From JAJCYX01 sp965243825 (lineage in GTDB: Bacteria; Chloroflexota; Dehalococcoidia; Lucifugimonadales; Lucifugimonadaceae), in contig CBDEVT010000001.1 of assembly GCA_965243825.1 (NCBI GenBank), positions 558,001 to 622,000 of the forward strand: a DNA stretch of 64,000 bases, written 5' to 3'. A program made the translations under genes and the position numbers. Shown piece after piece: positions 42,542 through 49,707 of this stretch. Position 1 is the first letter of the stretch. Each line of letters opens with the position of its first letter. Below the pieces are notes generated by a model. It searched no databases. It saw nothing but the letters and a program-made list of their open reading frames with translations, and was not told the DNA's origin.

Positions 42542-42984
42542 GATATGTGCACGGGCTTCGGATTAACGGACGGAAGCGTGATTGCCTGAATTCAGACTAC
42601 GAACACCGATCGCGAACGGCTACGCCCTTTGGTTCGCGCTGTGTGCTTGCTGGCACTCAGTAGCGGATAGTCCAATCACTTCGAGGACTGCTACAGCGAC
42701 GCTCGGGGAATGCCGCATATGTCTCTGGATCCCGAAGTCACGAGTTGTTCGAACTCGTTGAAGAATCTTTATTTCCTGGACGCGGCGACCACCAGGGTTC
42801 GCAATAGATGCAGCCCGGCTCTTTTACCGCCGAATAGCAGACGACAGAAGCAAAGGATTTTTCTTGGCAACCGACCACTTGCCACGCCCGGAGATACAGC
42901 CCGATGGCAGCCGGCGGCCGATTTCTTGAATTGGTAGTAGACTCTGCGATATTCGTCGCCGGGCCCTGGAAAGAGGAACCGATC
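42542..42984. other. Intergenic region with one hairpin
   Basis: 443 bp between divergent lipoprotein genes. ACGAGTT/AACTCGT (42739-42745 with 42751-42757, loop GTTCG) is a perfect 7-bp hairpin. Open frames here are not supported. The plus-strand lipoprotein at 42985 has AGAGG upstream. Confidence 0.4.
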
Positions 42985-43449
42985 ATGCGCCAGATATCGC
43001 TCATCAGCGTTTTTGCGCTGCTATTACCGATCATCGCTGCCTGTTCGAGCAACAACCCCTGCTTTGACGCAGATAAGACGTCGGACCCTCGTGATGATGT
43101 ACGTGTCCAGCTCTTCATGAACGGCGGCCCCGCTGGACTGGAGGCTGCGTTTGGTCTCGAACCTGCTCCTGGTTCAGGTACCTCTGCCCAATCGCGCGAT
43201 TGCAGTCCGGTGAGCAACGACATCGCCGCACCGACAAACGTTGTCTTCAGAGCGATGCCGGGCGATGTAGTGACGGTGGAACTCACAGAACCCGGTGGCA
43301 ACGCAGCATCCAATTCGCTCCGGTGCCGGGTGACTGAAGATGCGTTTGGTCCCGCTGAGGGAACTCCGGGCAACGTATTTATCGACGCGTTTCCACAGGG
43401 GAGCACAGTCCAACTCCTGTGTAGCGGCGGTGCTGAAACCGCTCCCTAG
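42985..43449 (+). CDS. Lipoprotein (154 aa)
   Basis: MRQISLISVFALLLPIIAAC is a lipoprotein leader; an open frame from 42904 adds an unlikely extension. The mature protein has five more Cys residues (for example NNPCFDAD, SRDCSPVS, LRCRV, LLCSG), which could form disulphides. Family unknown. Confidence 0.65.
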   Translation: MRQISLISVFALLLPIIAACSSNNPCFDADKTSDPRDDVRVQLFMNGGPAGLEAAFGLEPAPGSGTSAQSRDCSPVSNDIAAPTNVVFRAMPGDVVTVELTEPGGNAASNSLRCRVTEDAFGPAEGTPGNVFIDAFPQGSTVQLLCSGGAETAP

Positions 43450-43491
43450 CTGAGGTGACCGCATACAGCCGCATGGCTCGGAGAGATGCAC

Positions 43492-44103
43492 ATGAGTGAT
43501 TCCAAGATCATTCCGCTGGAAGATAAGCACGTCGACTCGGTAATCGAATCCCTTTCGCTGGCGTTCATGGACGACCCTATCACCAACTACTTCGCGCCCG
43601 ACAGACGTAAACGCGAAAGAGTCTCGCCCTGGTTCTGGCGTTCGACGCTCGCGATAGGCAGACGCTGGGGCGTCGTTGAGACGGATGAGAGCGGACGAAG
43701 TGCTGCGGTCTGGCTGCCACCGGGATCGACATTCATACCCACACACCGATTCCTGCGCACGCCGTTCGTCCAGCTACCGTTTCGGTTGGGCCTTCAAGGT
43801 ATCTGGCGTTTCATGCGCCTGGGAGCGCCGCTGGAATCAGCTCACAAACGGCAGATGGCGGGACCCCACTGGTACCTGATGACGCTGGGCGTGCACCCGG
43901 ACTTACAGGGACAGGGCGTCGGCTCTGCCCTGCTGGAAAGTGGACATGCGCACGCGGCTGCGGACGGCGCTCCCTGCTACCTGGAAACTGCGACCGATTT
44001 CGACGTTGCGTACTACTCGAAACGCGGCTACGAAGAGGGCGAAAAGTTGACCATCGGGAACCTCAACCTGGTGACGATGATCCGCAGGCCAAAGGAAGAC
44101 TGA
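43492..44103 (+). CDS. GNAT-family acetyltransferase (203 aa)
   Basis: The acetyl-CoA binding core LMTLGVHPDLQGQGVGSALL has the Q/RxxGxG/A pattern, followed by CYLETATDFDVAYYSKRGYE, typical of GNAT enzymes. The ATG at 43492 follows GGAGAG; an ATG at 43486 sits too close to that site. The substrate is unknown. It lies 42 bp after the lipoprotein and is probably co-transcribed. Confidence 0.85.
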   Translation: MSDSKIIPLEDKHVDSVIESLSLAFMDDPITNYFAPDRRKRERVSPWFWRSTLAIGRRWGVVETDESGRSAAVWLPPGSTFIPTHRFLRTPFVQLPFRLGLQGIWRFMRLGAPLESAHKRQMAGPHWYLMTLGVHPDLQGQGVGSALLESGHAHAAADGAPCYLETATDFDVAYYSKRGYEEGEKLTIGNLNLVTMIRRPKED

Positions 44104-44125
44104 GGTCCCGTTCCACGGCCTCGCG

Positions 44126-45910
44126 CTAATCCTGCGGCGGGTTTCTCTGGCAGAGGTTCTCGACAGCCCGGACCTGCGGCTCAGTGTCCCACTTCATCGC
44201 CCGGCACCACTCGCCGATCACCTTCGCGGTGAACCGAACCTCCAGGAACTCGGGCTTGATCACGCCGTTGTCGCGTACAACTAGCCCGTCTACTGAGAAC
44301 AGCGCTGTGCGACCGAATCCACATCCAGTGGGGTCAGGGTCTGGCTTAGGCTCCGTCGGGTACTCAAACGGAATTGCGACTGTGTAAGGCGCTGCGATGT
44401 GCATCGAGTACTCGCCACCACAGTTGTATGCGGCAGGATTGCCGATCTCCTCCATGATGTGCCTGTAGTAGTGAGCATCATCGATCTTGATCACCTCGAC
44501 AAGCACGCCGCGAGTCGCAGGAGTCGCTGTCGGTCGGGCGGGAATCGGATTCGGCTCCAGCCCCTCATCACAGAAGTCCCTGATCGGAGAATAGTGAGCT
44601 AAGTCAGGTGATGTCTGTTCACTCACCGTCTCGCAGAACGGCACTATTTCAGAGTCAGCGATCTCAATCGTATCGAGTTGCACTTCTGTTGCGTCACCGA
44701 ACAGATCCGGGTTCGGGTTGATGATGAATGTCCCAACATCCACGATCGGCTGGCCCGGTGCATCAAACGAAAAGATCAGCTGTCCGGGTTCGGCGGAGAA
44801 GACTACGCTGGTACCGAATACCTCGTGAGAGAACTGCTCTGCCGGGTACGAATTACCGCCAATAATCAGAACTTCGTAGGAACCATCGATTCCGCCGGTC
44901 CCGACGGGCACCGCCACAGGAAGGCTGGACTCCAGCGAAGTTTCGATCTTGCACGCCTCTTCAGTGGCGGTGTTAGTCAGACCGATCTTGTATGCATCAA
45001 GCACCGCATCGCAGTAGCGGTCCCAGTCCGCACGCGGTATCTGGCCGGATTCGACGCGCAGGTCAGGGCGTTGCTCCAACTCCTCATCGACCTGGTCCGG
45101 TAGCGCCCAGTTATCGAACTCCGGATTGTCGACGGTGATGAAGATCTGGTCTCCAATTCGACCGATCCGGCCGGTAGTCACACCGTCCGAGCCAGCTACC
45201 TCGAACTGAGTCACCGGCCAGCGCTCACCAGCCAGGGTGAAATACTCGATCTCGACAGGGTCGCTTTCGGGCGTTTCCGTCGGGTTAGTCACTGGCGTCT
45301 CAACACTGCTCGCCGCAGTCTCCGTGGCTTCGGCAACCTGGTCAGTGAAGCACTCCACAGACCCGGTCAAAGTGAGGCGCTCTGGCTCCAGTGCCACATT
45401 GGAGTGCGGAAACGGGTTTTCTGCACTCGCCATTCCAATCTTCGCGACGACGGTAACCGTGTAGGTGCCTGGGCCCGGCTTCCTGCAGACGAAGCCGACG
45501 CGCTCGGATATCGACTTGGGTTCCCGCTTCACAGATGCGAACTGGTAGGGATCATTGTCGTCCGGATCGTTGAAATCTCCGACAGCGCCGGACGCTTTCG
45601 TACTCACATAGATGAGCGCCGAGTTCGCTCCCTCTCGGGAGTGTTCTTTCGGTGCGTAGTCGAATTCGAATCGCGGTGAAAAGAGGACCTGTAGCTGTCT
45701 ACGCCGCGGGTTCACCTGCTCGAGCTTCGCAGATAGCCCGGGCACTGAGCCCTCGATCCACTCGGTCGTTAGTTCGGTGCCGATCTCACCAAGAACGTCA
45801 TCGCCGTCCTCGTCGCTATCGCCTGACTGACAGGCAATCGCTGCCACCAACAGGAACGTGAGCGATGCCAGGAGAGTCAACCGGATGGTGCGAAAGGATT
45901 TTTGAGACAT
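44126..45910 (-). CDS. Large lipoprotein with C-terminal Cys-rich domain (594 aa)
   Basis: The leader MSQKSFRTIRLTLLASLTFL ends in the lipobox AIAC. The body is beta-rich; a Thr/Pro/Glu linker lies near residue 205 (ATETAASSVETPVTNPTETPE in parts). The C-terminal 110 residues contain a block ending PDPDPTGCGFG, plus CRAMKW and ENLC, and resemble the end of the lipoprotein at 46971-48404. Function unknown. Confidence 0.7.
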   Translation of the reverse strand: MSQKSFRTIRLTLLASLTFLLVAAIACQSGDSDEDGDDVLGEIGTELTTEWIEGSVPGLSAKLEQVNPRRRQLQVLFSPRFEFDYAPKEHSREGANSALIYVSTKASGAVGDFNDPDDNDPYQFASVKREPKSISERVGFVCRKPGPGTYTVTVVAKIGMASAENPFPHSNVALEPERLTLTGSVECFTDQVAEATETAASSVETPVTNPTETPESDPVEIEYFTLAGERWPVTQFEVAGSDGVTTGRIGRIGDQIFITVDNPEFDNWALPDQVDEELEQRPDLRVESGQIPRADWDRYCDAVLDAYKIGLTNTATEEACKIETSLESSLPVAVPVGTGGIDGSYEVLIIGGNSYPAEQFSHEVFGTSVVFSAEPGQLIFSFDAPGQPIVDVGTFIINPNPDLFGDATEVQLDTIEIADSEIVPFCETVSEQTSPDLAHYSPIRDFCDEGLEPNPIPARPTATPATRGVLVEVIKIDDAHYYRHIMEEIGNPAAYNCGGEYSMHIAAPYTVAIPFEYPTEPKPDPDPTGCGFGRTALFSVDGLVVRDNGVIKPEFLEVRFTAKVIGEWCRAMKWDTEPQVRAVENLCQRNPPQD

Positions 45911-46279
45911 GAATTATTCGCGTTAGTTGTCGCAGTTCTGGCGTTCACGTCGCGGACCCTGCCACGTCCTGGGCAGAAACCTGCACCCCTATCGAGCCTG
46001 CACTGAGCCGGACGATCTTACCGAATTGCCGCTACGGGCGTCAGAAGGGCAAATAGCGCAGGCTTGAAAATCAGGCGAACGCGAGTCCGCCGCACCTTCA
46101 CATCCCAAAATTGGTGAAAGGTGCGGCGGAGGTTTCAGCAACAAACTACTAGTGAGCGTCGATCACCTGGGTCGCCAGCTTGAATGAGCCGTTGGACGTC
46201 AAACCGATGGCGAACACATCGGTGCTGGTCTCGTTTGTGGTTTCAGTTGAGCCTTAGTTAGCGCCCGTGGGGCTATGGC
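45911..46279. other. Intergenic region with a strong hairpin
   Basis: At 46087-46129 the arms CCGCCGCACCTTCAC and GTGAAAGGTGCGGCGG pair almost perfectly (one bulge). It probably terminates the small exported-protein transcript. An unsupported minus-strand frame of about 35 codons ends at 46149 and could be a decayed gene end. Confidence 0.5.
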
Positions 46280-46501
46280 CTAAAAATGCGCTTCGACGAA
46301 TGCCTTTGCACCCATGGCAGGCGGTGCGCCGTGTCCGGATTCCCACGCCCAGTTCTTGAGCTGACCGTAGTTCTTGCCCTGTTCGAGTTCAGCATCCTTG
46401 ATCATCTTGCCGTAACCGTTACCTGCTGCTGAGGCAACACCACCGACCATTGCAACCGATAGCGCTCCAGCGACCAATGCAACCATAAGTTTCTTTCTCA
46501 T
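46280..46501 (-). CDS. Small secreted protein (73 aa)
   Basis: MRKKLMVALVAGALSVAMVG ending in ASA is a cleavable signal peptide. The mature part is about 45 residues with a WAWESGHG stretch. The ATG at 46501 has GAGGAG upstream. A strong promoter lies just upstream and a large hairpin downstream, so it is a self-contained gene. The function is unknown. Confidence 0.7.
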   Translation of the reverse strand: MRKKLMVALVAGALSVAMVGGVASAAGNGYGKMIKDAELEQGKNYGQLKNWAWESGHGAPPAMGAKAFVEAHF

Positions 46502-46542
46502 ATGTGATCTCCTCATCACTGATTACTTCCGGGAGCGGGGAC

Positions 46543-46571
46543 AGAATACCTGAAAAGAGGGATATAGTCAA
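46543..46571 (-). promoter_or_regulatory. Promoter of the small secreted protein gene
   Basis: On the minus strand TTGACT (46571-46566) and TATTCT (46548-46543) are spaced 17 bp. A 12-base interrupted inverted repeat (46560-46574 with 46589-46600, GGATATA/TATATCC and AACAT/ATGTT) overlaps the -35, as a repressor site would. Confidence 0.6.
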
Positions 46572-46601
46572 CATATAGAGCTAAAAAGATGTTTATATCC
46601 G

Positions 46602-46970
46602 ATCATTCTCGGACGCAGTTGAAGGGTGTTAGGACCGTGCTCTGACAGTGAGTTTGAGTATCCGGTTTGGGCTTGTGACAGTTGTCTTCCCGGGCGCTCG
46701 GATCGATCAAGCTCATAGACTCATTCAGTCGATGTCGAAGCCTGTTTTGCTGACACGAATCAATACCAAGACCGCGCTTCGGAACCAGCGTTTCGGTACC
46801 GGAACAAGCATTTCTGGTTCAAAGTGAGCCGCTCGGTCAACGAAATGCGCCTCCACAAGGCGATCTCACAAACAGCCTCAAGTATGTTCAGCAACCATTT
46901 AGGCTGAACTGCTTGCCAGGAGTAGTGTTTGATTCTCAGCCTCCACCGAATCTGGTGCACGGAGAATGGT
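46602..46970. other. Intergenic region without clear gene
   Basis: About 370 bp before the large lipoprotein. No gene is supported here; a few minus-strand frames are short and lack ribosome sites. Confidence 0.4.
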
Positions 46971-48404
46971 TTGATTCACAAGAGATTCGCTTACCTGATA
47001 TTCGCGGCGGGCCTGCTGCTTGCAATTGCGTGCGGAGGAACCGACTCAAGCGCCGATCCCCCCGACGCACCTGCTAGCGATGATTCGGACTTCGTCTCGG
47101 TGACTATCGACGATTTCAGGGCCGCGGTTATTGAGTCCGGTCTGGCACCAGGAAGTTTCGATGTGGTTGAGAGAGTCGATGATGGTGTAAGCGTGGCTAT
47201 TGGCGGTGTGAAAGCCCTTGAGGTAGGTGCTGCGCGGCACTTCACGTTCCAGGTTCGCAACACATCACCAGATTTCAGCCCGGAATCTCCGTTCGACATC
47301 AGCCAGGACTCGGCCCGCCTGCTCACTTCCGGGCCCATCAGCGTCGACACGTCGTTCGCCCACATTCTCGGAAACCTCTTCCTTGAACCGGGGGAGTCCG
47401 CAGGACAATCACTGGGTGTCAACTGTTCAGATGTCGGAAGCGCATCGATCACACTTCAGTCCAGCGGCCAGACCGATCCCAATGGCGATGCTGGCTCATA
47501 CGCAGTGGCAACAGATTTCCATTTCCAGTGTGTCGAAAATGAGGAGTCCGGAAGCGATCAAAGTCTCAACTCCTATGTAGATAACGCGATCGGTTCCGCA
47601 GGAAGTGAGGTGGACTGGGTTTCGTTCACTGAAGACGGAATCACACTCAGCGTGAATCAGATCGATCCCATGACACTGAAGGTCGGTGAGAGCGCAGACA
47701 TCTACACCTCCTTCGACTCAACATCTGAAGAACCACCTGACAACCCAATCGTCTCAGCGAGCCTGGAGTTCACGTCCGGCGGTCCGGTGACAGTCAATGA
47801 TCCCGGAGACCGAGTCGAAGACGACGGCGTGTTCTACAACGGCCAGATTGACATCATCATCTGGGGCTTTCACGCCGGAACCGTCACCTGCGTTGAGGAG
47901 GGCGAGGGAGTCTACACGGCCAACCTCACCGGTCAGAAGCAGGACGGAGAGGCGATTAAGCGAAACACCTCCGGGCTCATCAACTGCGAAGAGGAACCAG
48001 AGAATGAAACTGATGACCTGGTTGCGCTCAGGAATGCCGTCGCTTCTGTTTTCAACCTGGGCAGTGGAGAGACCGAAGTTGTCTACGATGACACCCAGTT
48101 CCGCCTGCAGGAGGCACATGATGGCTGCAACGTGCCCCACGTACACGCAGACTTCATCGTGTATGCCTTCCAGGACTGGGCACGCGGCGGCCTGAGCGGC
48201 TGGAAATCGAACGCTGAACTTCCATTAACCGACCCTGACCCGGACGGCTGCGGATTTGGAGACATTGAATCGCTGTCAGCGAAACGGGTGCAGGTTAGAG
48301 GTCAAGATTTCCTGGATCTCTGCGCAAAGCTGGAAGAGACGGGGATGACCTCAAACATGGTCAGACGGTGTGGTCAGCAAAGGCAGTTCCTGACCCAGGA
48401 ATAG
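46971..48404 (+). CDS. Large lipoprotein with C-terminal Cys-rich domain (477 aa)
   Basis: A TTG start (seven bases after GGAG) gives a leader ending FAAGLLLAIAC. The body is beta-rich with repeated Asp/Gly/Ser residues. The end (HDGCNVPHVHADFIV, DPDPDGCGFGDIES, LDLCAKLEE, RRCGQQ) matches the C-terminal domain of the 594-aa lipoprotein. A longer frame from 46929 is less likely. Function unknown; probably exposed on the cell surface. Confidence 0.75.
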   Translation: MIHKRFAYLIFAAGLLLAIACGGTDSSADPPDAPASDDSDFVSVTIDDFRAAVIESGLAPGSFDVVERVDDGVSVAIGGVKALEVGAARHFTFQVRNTSPDFSPESPFDISQDSARLLTSGPISVDTSFAHILGNLFLEPGESAGQSLGVNCSDVGSASITLQSSGQTDPNGDAGSYAVATDFHFQCVENEESGSDQSLNSYVDNAIGSAGSEVDWVSFTEDGITLSVNQIDPMTLKVGESADIYTSFDSTSEEPPDNPIVSASLEFTSGGPVTVNDPGDRVEDDGVFYNGQIDIIIWGFHAGTVTCVEEGEGVYTANLTGQKQDGEAIKRNTSGLINCEEEPENETDDLVALRNAVASVFNLGSGETEVVYDDTQFRLQEAHDGCNVPHVHADFIVYAFQDWARGGLSGWKSNAELPLTDPDPDGCGFGDIESLSAKRVQVRGQDFLDLCAKLEETGMTSNMVRRCGQQRQFLTQE

Positions 48405-48461
48405 ACACAGCGTTTCTGGTGACTCCCAACACGCTGCCCTCACGCTCTCCTCACGCCAATT

Positions 48462-48492
48462 TTGGCACCCGTGGAGCACGGTTCCTTACTAT
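48462..48492 (+). promoter_or_regulatory. Promoter in front of the structured RNA
   Basis: TTGGCA at 48462-48467 and TACTAT at 48487-48492, 19 bp apart. The expected transcription start (about 48497-48500) coincides with the first base-paired segment of the RNA. Confidence 0.45.
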
Positions 48493-48496
48493 CTAG

Positions 48497-48830
48497 GTGT
48501 GAGGCAGGGATTGGCCGGTGGGGAGGGCGAAAACCCGGTTCACCGGTCGGTTCCTCAACCACACAAGTAGGGACGGAAGCTCGAAAACGGTCGTGAGACA
48601 GGCGGAATGCCAGTCCAGGCCCGTCGGACAGCAGGATCAAGGCGCAAGCCACTGGCGAACGGTCCCACCGAACGCATAAGCAGCGGGGACGCACGATTAG
48701 AGTATCGAAGTAAAGATCCTGGGGGAGTCCGGCACGAGCAGCAGATCGGCAAGACGCAGCGTGAGTAGACGGAGCGTCTAAGCCGGGAGGTAAGAGGCGA
48801 GCGATTCATTCATCGGTCGCCTCTCTGTTT
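48497..48830 (+). ncRNA. Candidate structured noncoding RNA, about 330 nt
   Basis: There is no protein gene here, yet many stems can be drawn. A closing stem (GTGT+GAGG, 48497-48504, with CCTC 48553-48556 and ACAC 48561-48564) contains a 12-bp helix (48509-48520 with 48541-48552) and GGG/CCC around CGAAAA. Next come AGGGAC/GGTCCC, GCCAGT/ACTGGC with a GGC-GCAA-GCC tetraloop hairpin, and TAGACG/CGTCTA. A hairpin with GAGGCGA/TCGCCTC (48794-48823) ends it like a terminator. It is not RNase P, tmRNA or SRP RNA as I know them. A free-standing HEARO/omega-type RNA is one possibility. Confidence 0.6.
48794..48830 (+). terminator. Terminator of the structured RNA
   Basis: GAGGCGA, GAT / ATC, TCGCCTC arms with a short loop are followed by TCTGTTTGTCT. 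It ends the RNA and sits 110 bp from the convergent lipoprotein gene. Confidence 0.6.
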
Positions 48831-48939
48831 GTCTGGAACCAATCGAACTCGCGCCGGGCATTCGCTCAACGCTCCAAGACTCCACCGGCAACTTGACGGA
48901 GCGGCTTGGGTGTACTCAGCAGTCGGCAGACCCACCGCC

Positions 48940-49317
48940 CTACTCCCGCATGTCCGTGATTACTACCCGCCAGTCCATGTCACTCAACTCGTCCCACGTG
49001 AAAACACGGCTGTAGATGACGACGTCCCGAGCGGCATCTCTCGCGGTGATGCTGTAGACGACATCGCGTCCACGATCAGGATCGCCGCTCGGATCGATCA
49101 GGAGGTCTTCTTCACCGGGTGGGAGCTCACAGACGGCACAGCGTCCGCTTGAGTTCCGTTTACCCAGTTCGTCTGGCACGGTCGAATGTCCGTAGACGAT
49201 GTCGATCGTCAGAGTCGTATCGTTCTGAAAGTCGATCTGCTCAAACCGGTCGCAGGCGACAGATGTGACCACCAACAGCAGTGCGACGGTCAAAGTGGCG
49301 AATTTCTTCCTGCTCAT
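48940..49317 (-). CDS. Lipoprotein, CDxF family, member 2 (125 aa)
   Basis: The leader MSRKKFATLTVALLLVVTS with the lipobox VAC gives a mature start CDRFEQIDF. A CAVC pair lies in the middle, and the protein ends RVFTWDELSDMDWRVVITDM. It is a tandem paralogue of the next gene (49336-49707) and is related to the lipoprotein at 16530. The ATG is 19 bp from the previous stop. Confidence 0.75.
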   Translation of the reverse strand: MSRKKFATLTVALLLVVTSVACDRFEQIDFQNDTTLTIDIVYGHSTVPDELGKRNSSGRCAVCELPPGEEDLLIDPSGDPDRGRDVVYSITARDAARDVVIYSRVFTWDELSDMDWRVVITDMRE

Positions 49318-49335
49318 TTCGGTACAGCCGGTTCC

Positions 49336-49707
49336 CTACTCCCGCATGTCCGTGATCACCACTCGCCAGTCCATGTCGCGAAGTTCATCCCAAGTGAAAA
49401 CGCGGCTGTAGATGACGATGTTGGAAGTGGTTTCGCGCGCGGTGAGTTCGTAGTTGTGTCGGCGGCCCCTTTCAGGATCTCCGGATGGGTCTACGAAAGA
49501 ATCTTCGCCCTGAGGCTCAAGCCCACAGATAATGCAGCCGCCGTTGTCTACTTCTCCAGGTTGCTGCACCTCACCTCCAGGGCCGTAGAGAATATCTACC
49601 GTTTCGGTAGTCCTGTTCTCAAGGGTCACACGCTCAAAACTGTCACATGCAACTGCGGCTGAAGCCAGTGTGAGTAGCGCTATGGCCAAGATAAGCCGCA
49701 CAATCAA
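49336..49707 (-). CDS. Lipoprotein, CDxF family, member 3 (123 aa)
   Basis: MIVRLILAIALLTLASAAVAC precedes CDSFERVTLEN, with a CIIC pair in the middle and an end nearly identical to the next lipoprotein. The start is TTG and overlaps the stop of the 514-aa virion-type gene (TTGA at 49707-49704), so it is coupled to it. A role with that protein, such as superinfection exclusion by a phage lipoprotein, is possible but unproven. Confidence 0.75.
   Translation of the reverse strand: MIVRLILAIALLTLASAAVACDSFERVTLENRTTETVDILYGPGGEVQQPGEVDNGGCIICGLEPQGEDSFVDPSGDPERGRRHNYELTARETTSNIVIYSRVFTWDELRDMDWRVVITDMRE

Noticed and set aside
42739..42757. GTTCGAACT segment like a tRNA T-loop
   Set aside because: It is a plain perfect hairpin with no acceptor or anticodon arms around it, so no tRNA is called.
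46149..46257. A short minus-strand frame with STETTNETSTDVFAIG
   Set aside because: It has no start codon or ribosome site and follows an in-frame stop; at most a decayed gene end.
48497..48830. RNase P, tmRNA or SRP RNA as identity of the structured RNA
   Set aside because: The conserved blocks of each of these (for example the ACAGAA-type end of RNase P, the tRNA-like end of tmRNA and the SRP tetraloop block) are not seen.
48829..49152. Plus-strand frame of 107 aa downstream of the RNA, as a possible IscB-type or guide-linked protein
   Set aside because: It has no nuclease motifs and is the antisense shadow of the lipoprotein at 48940-49317.
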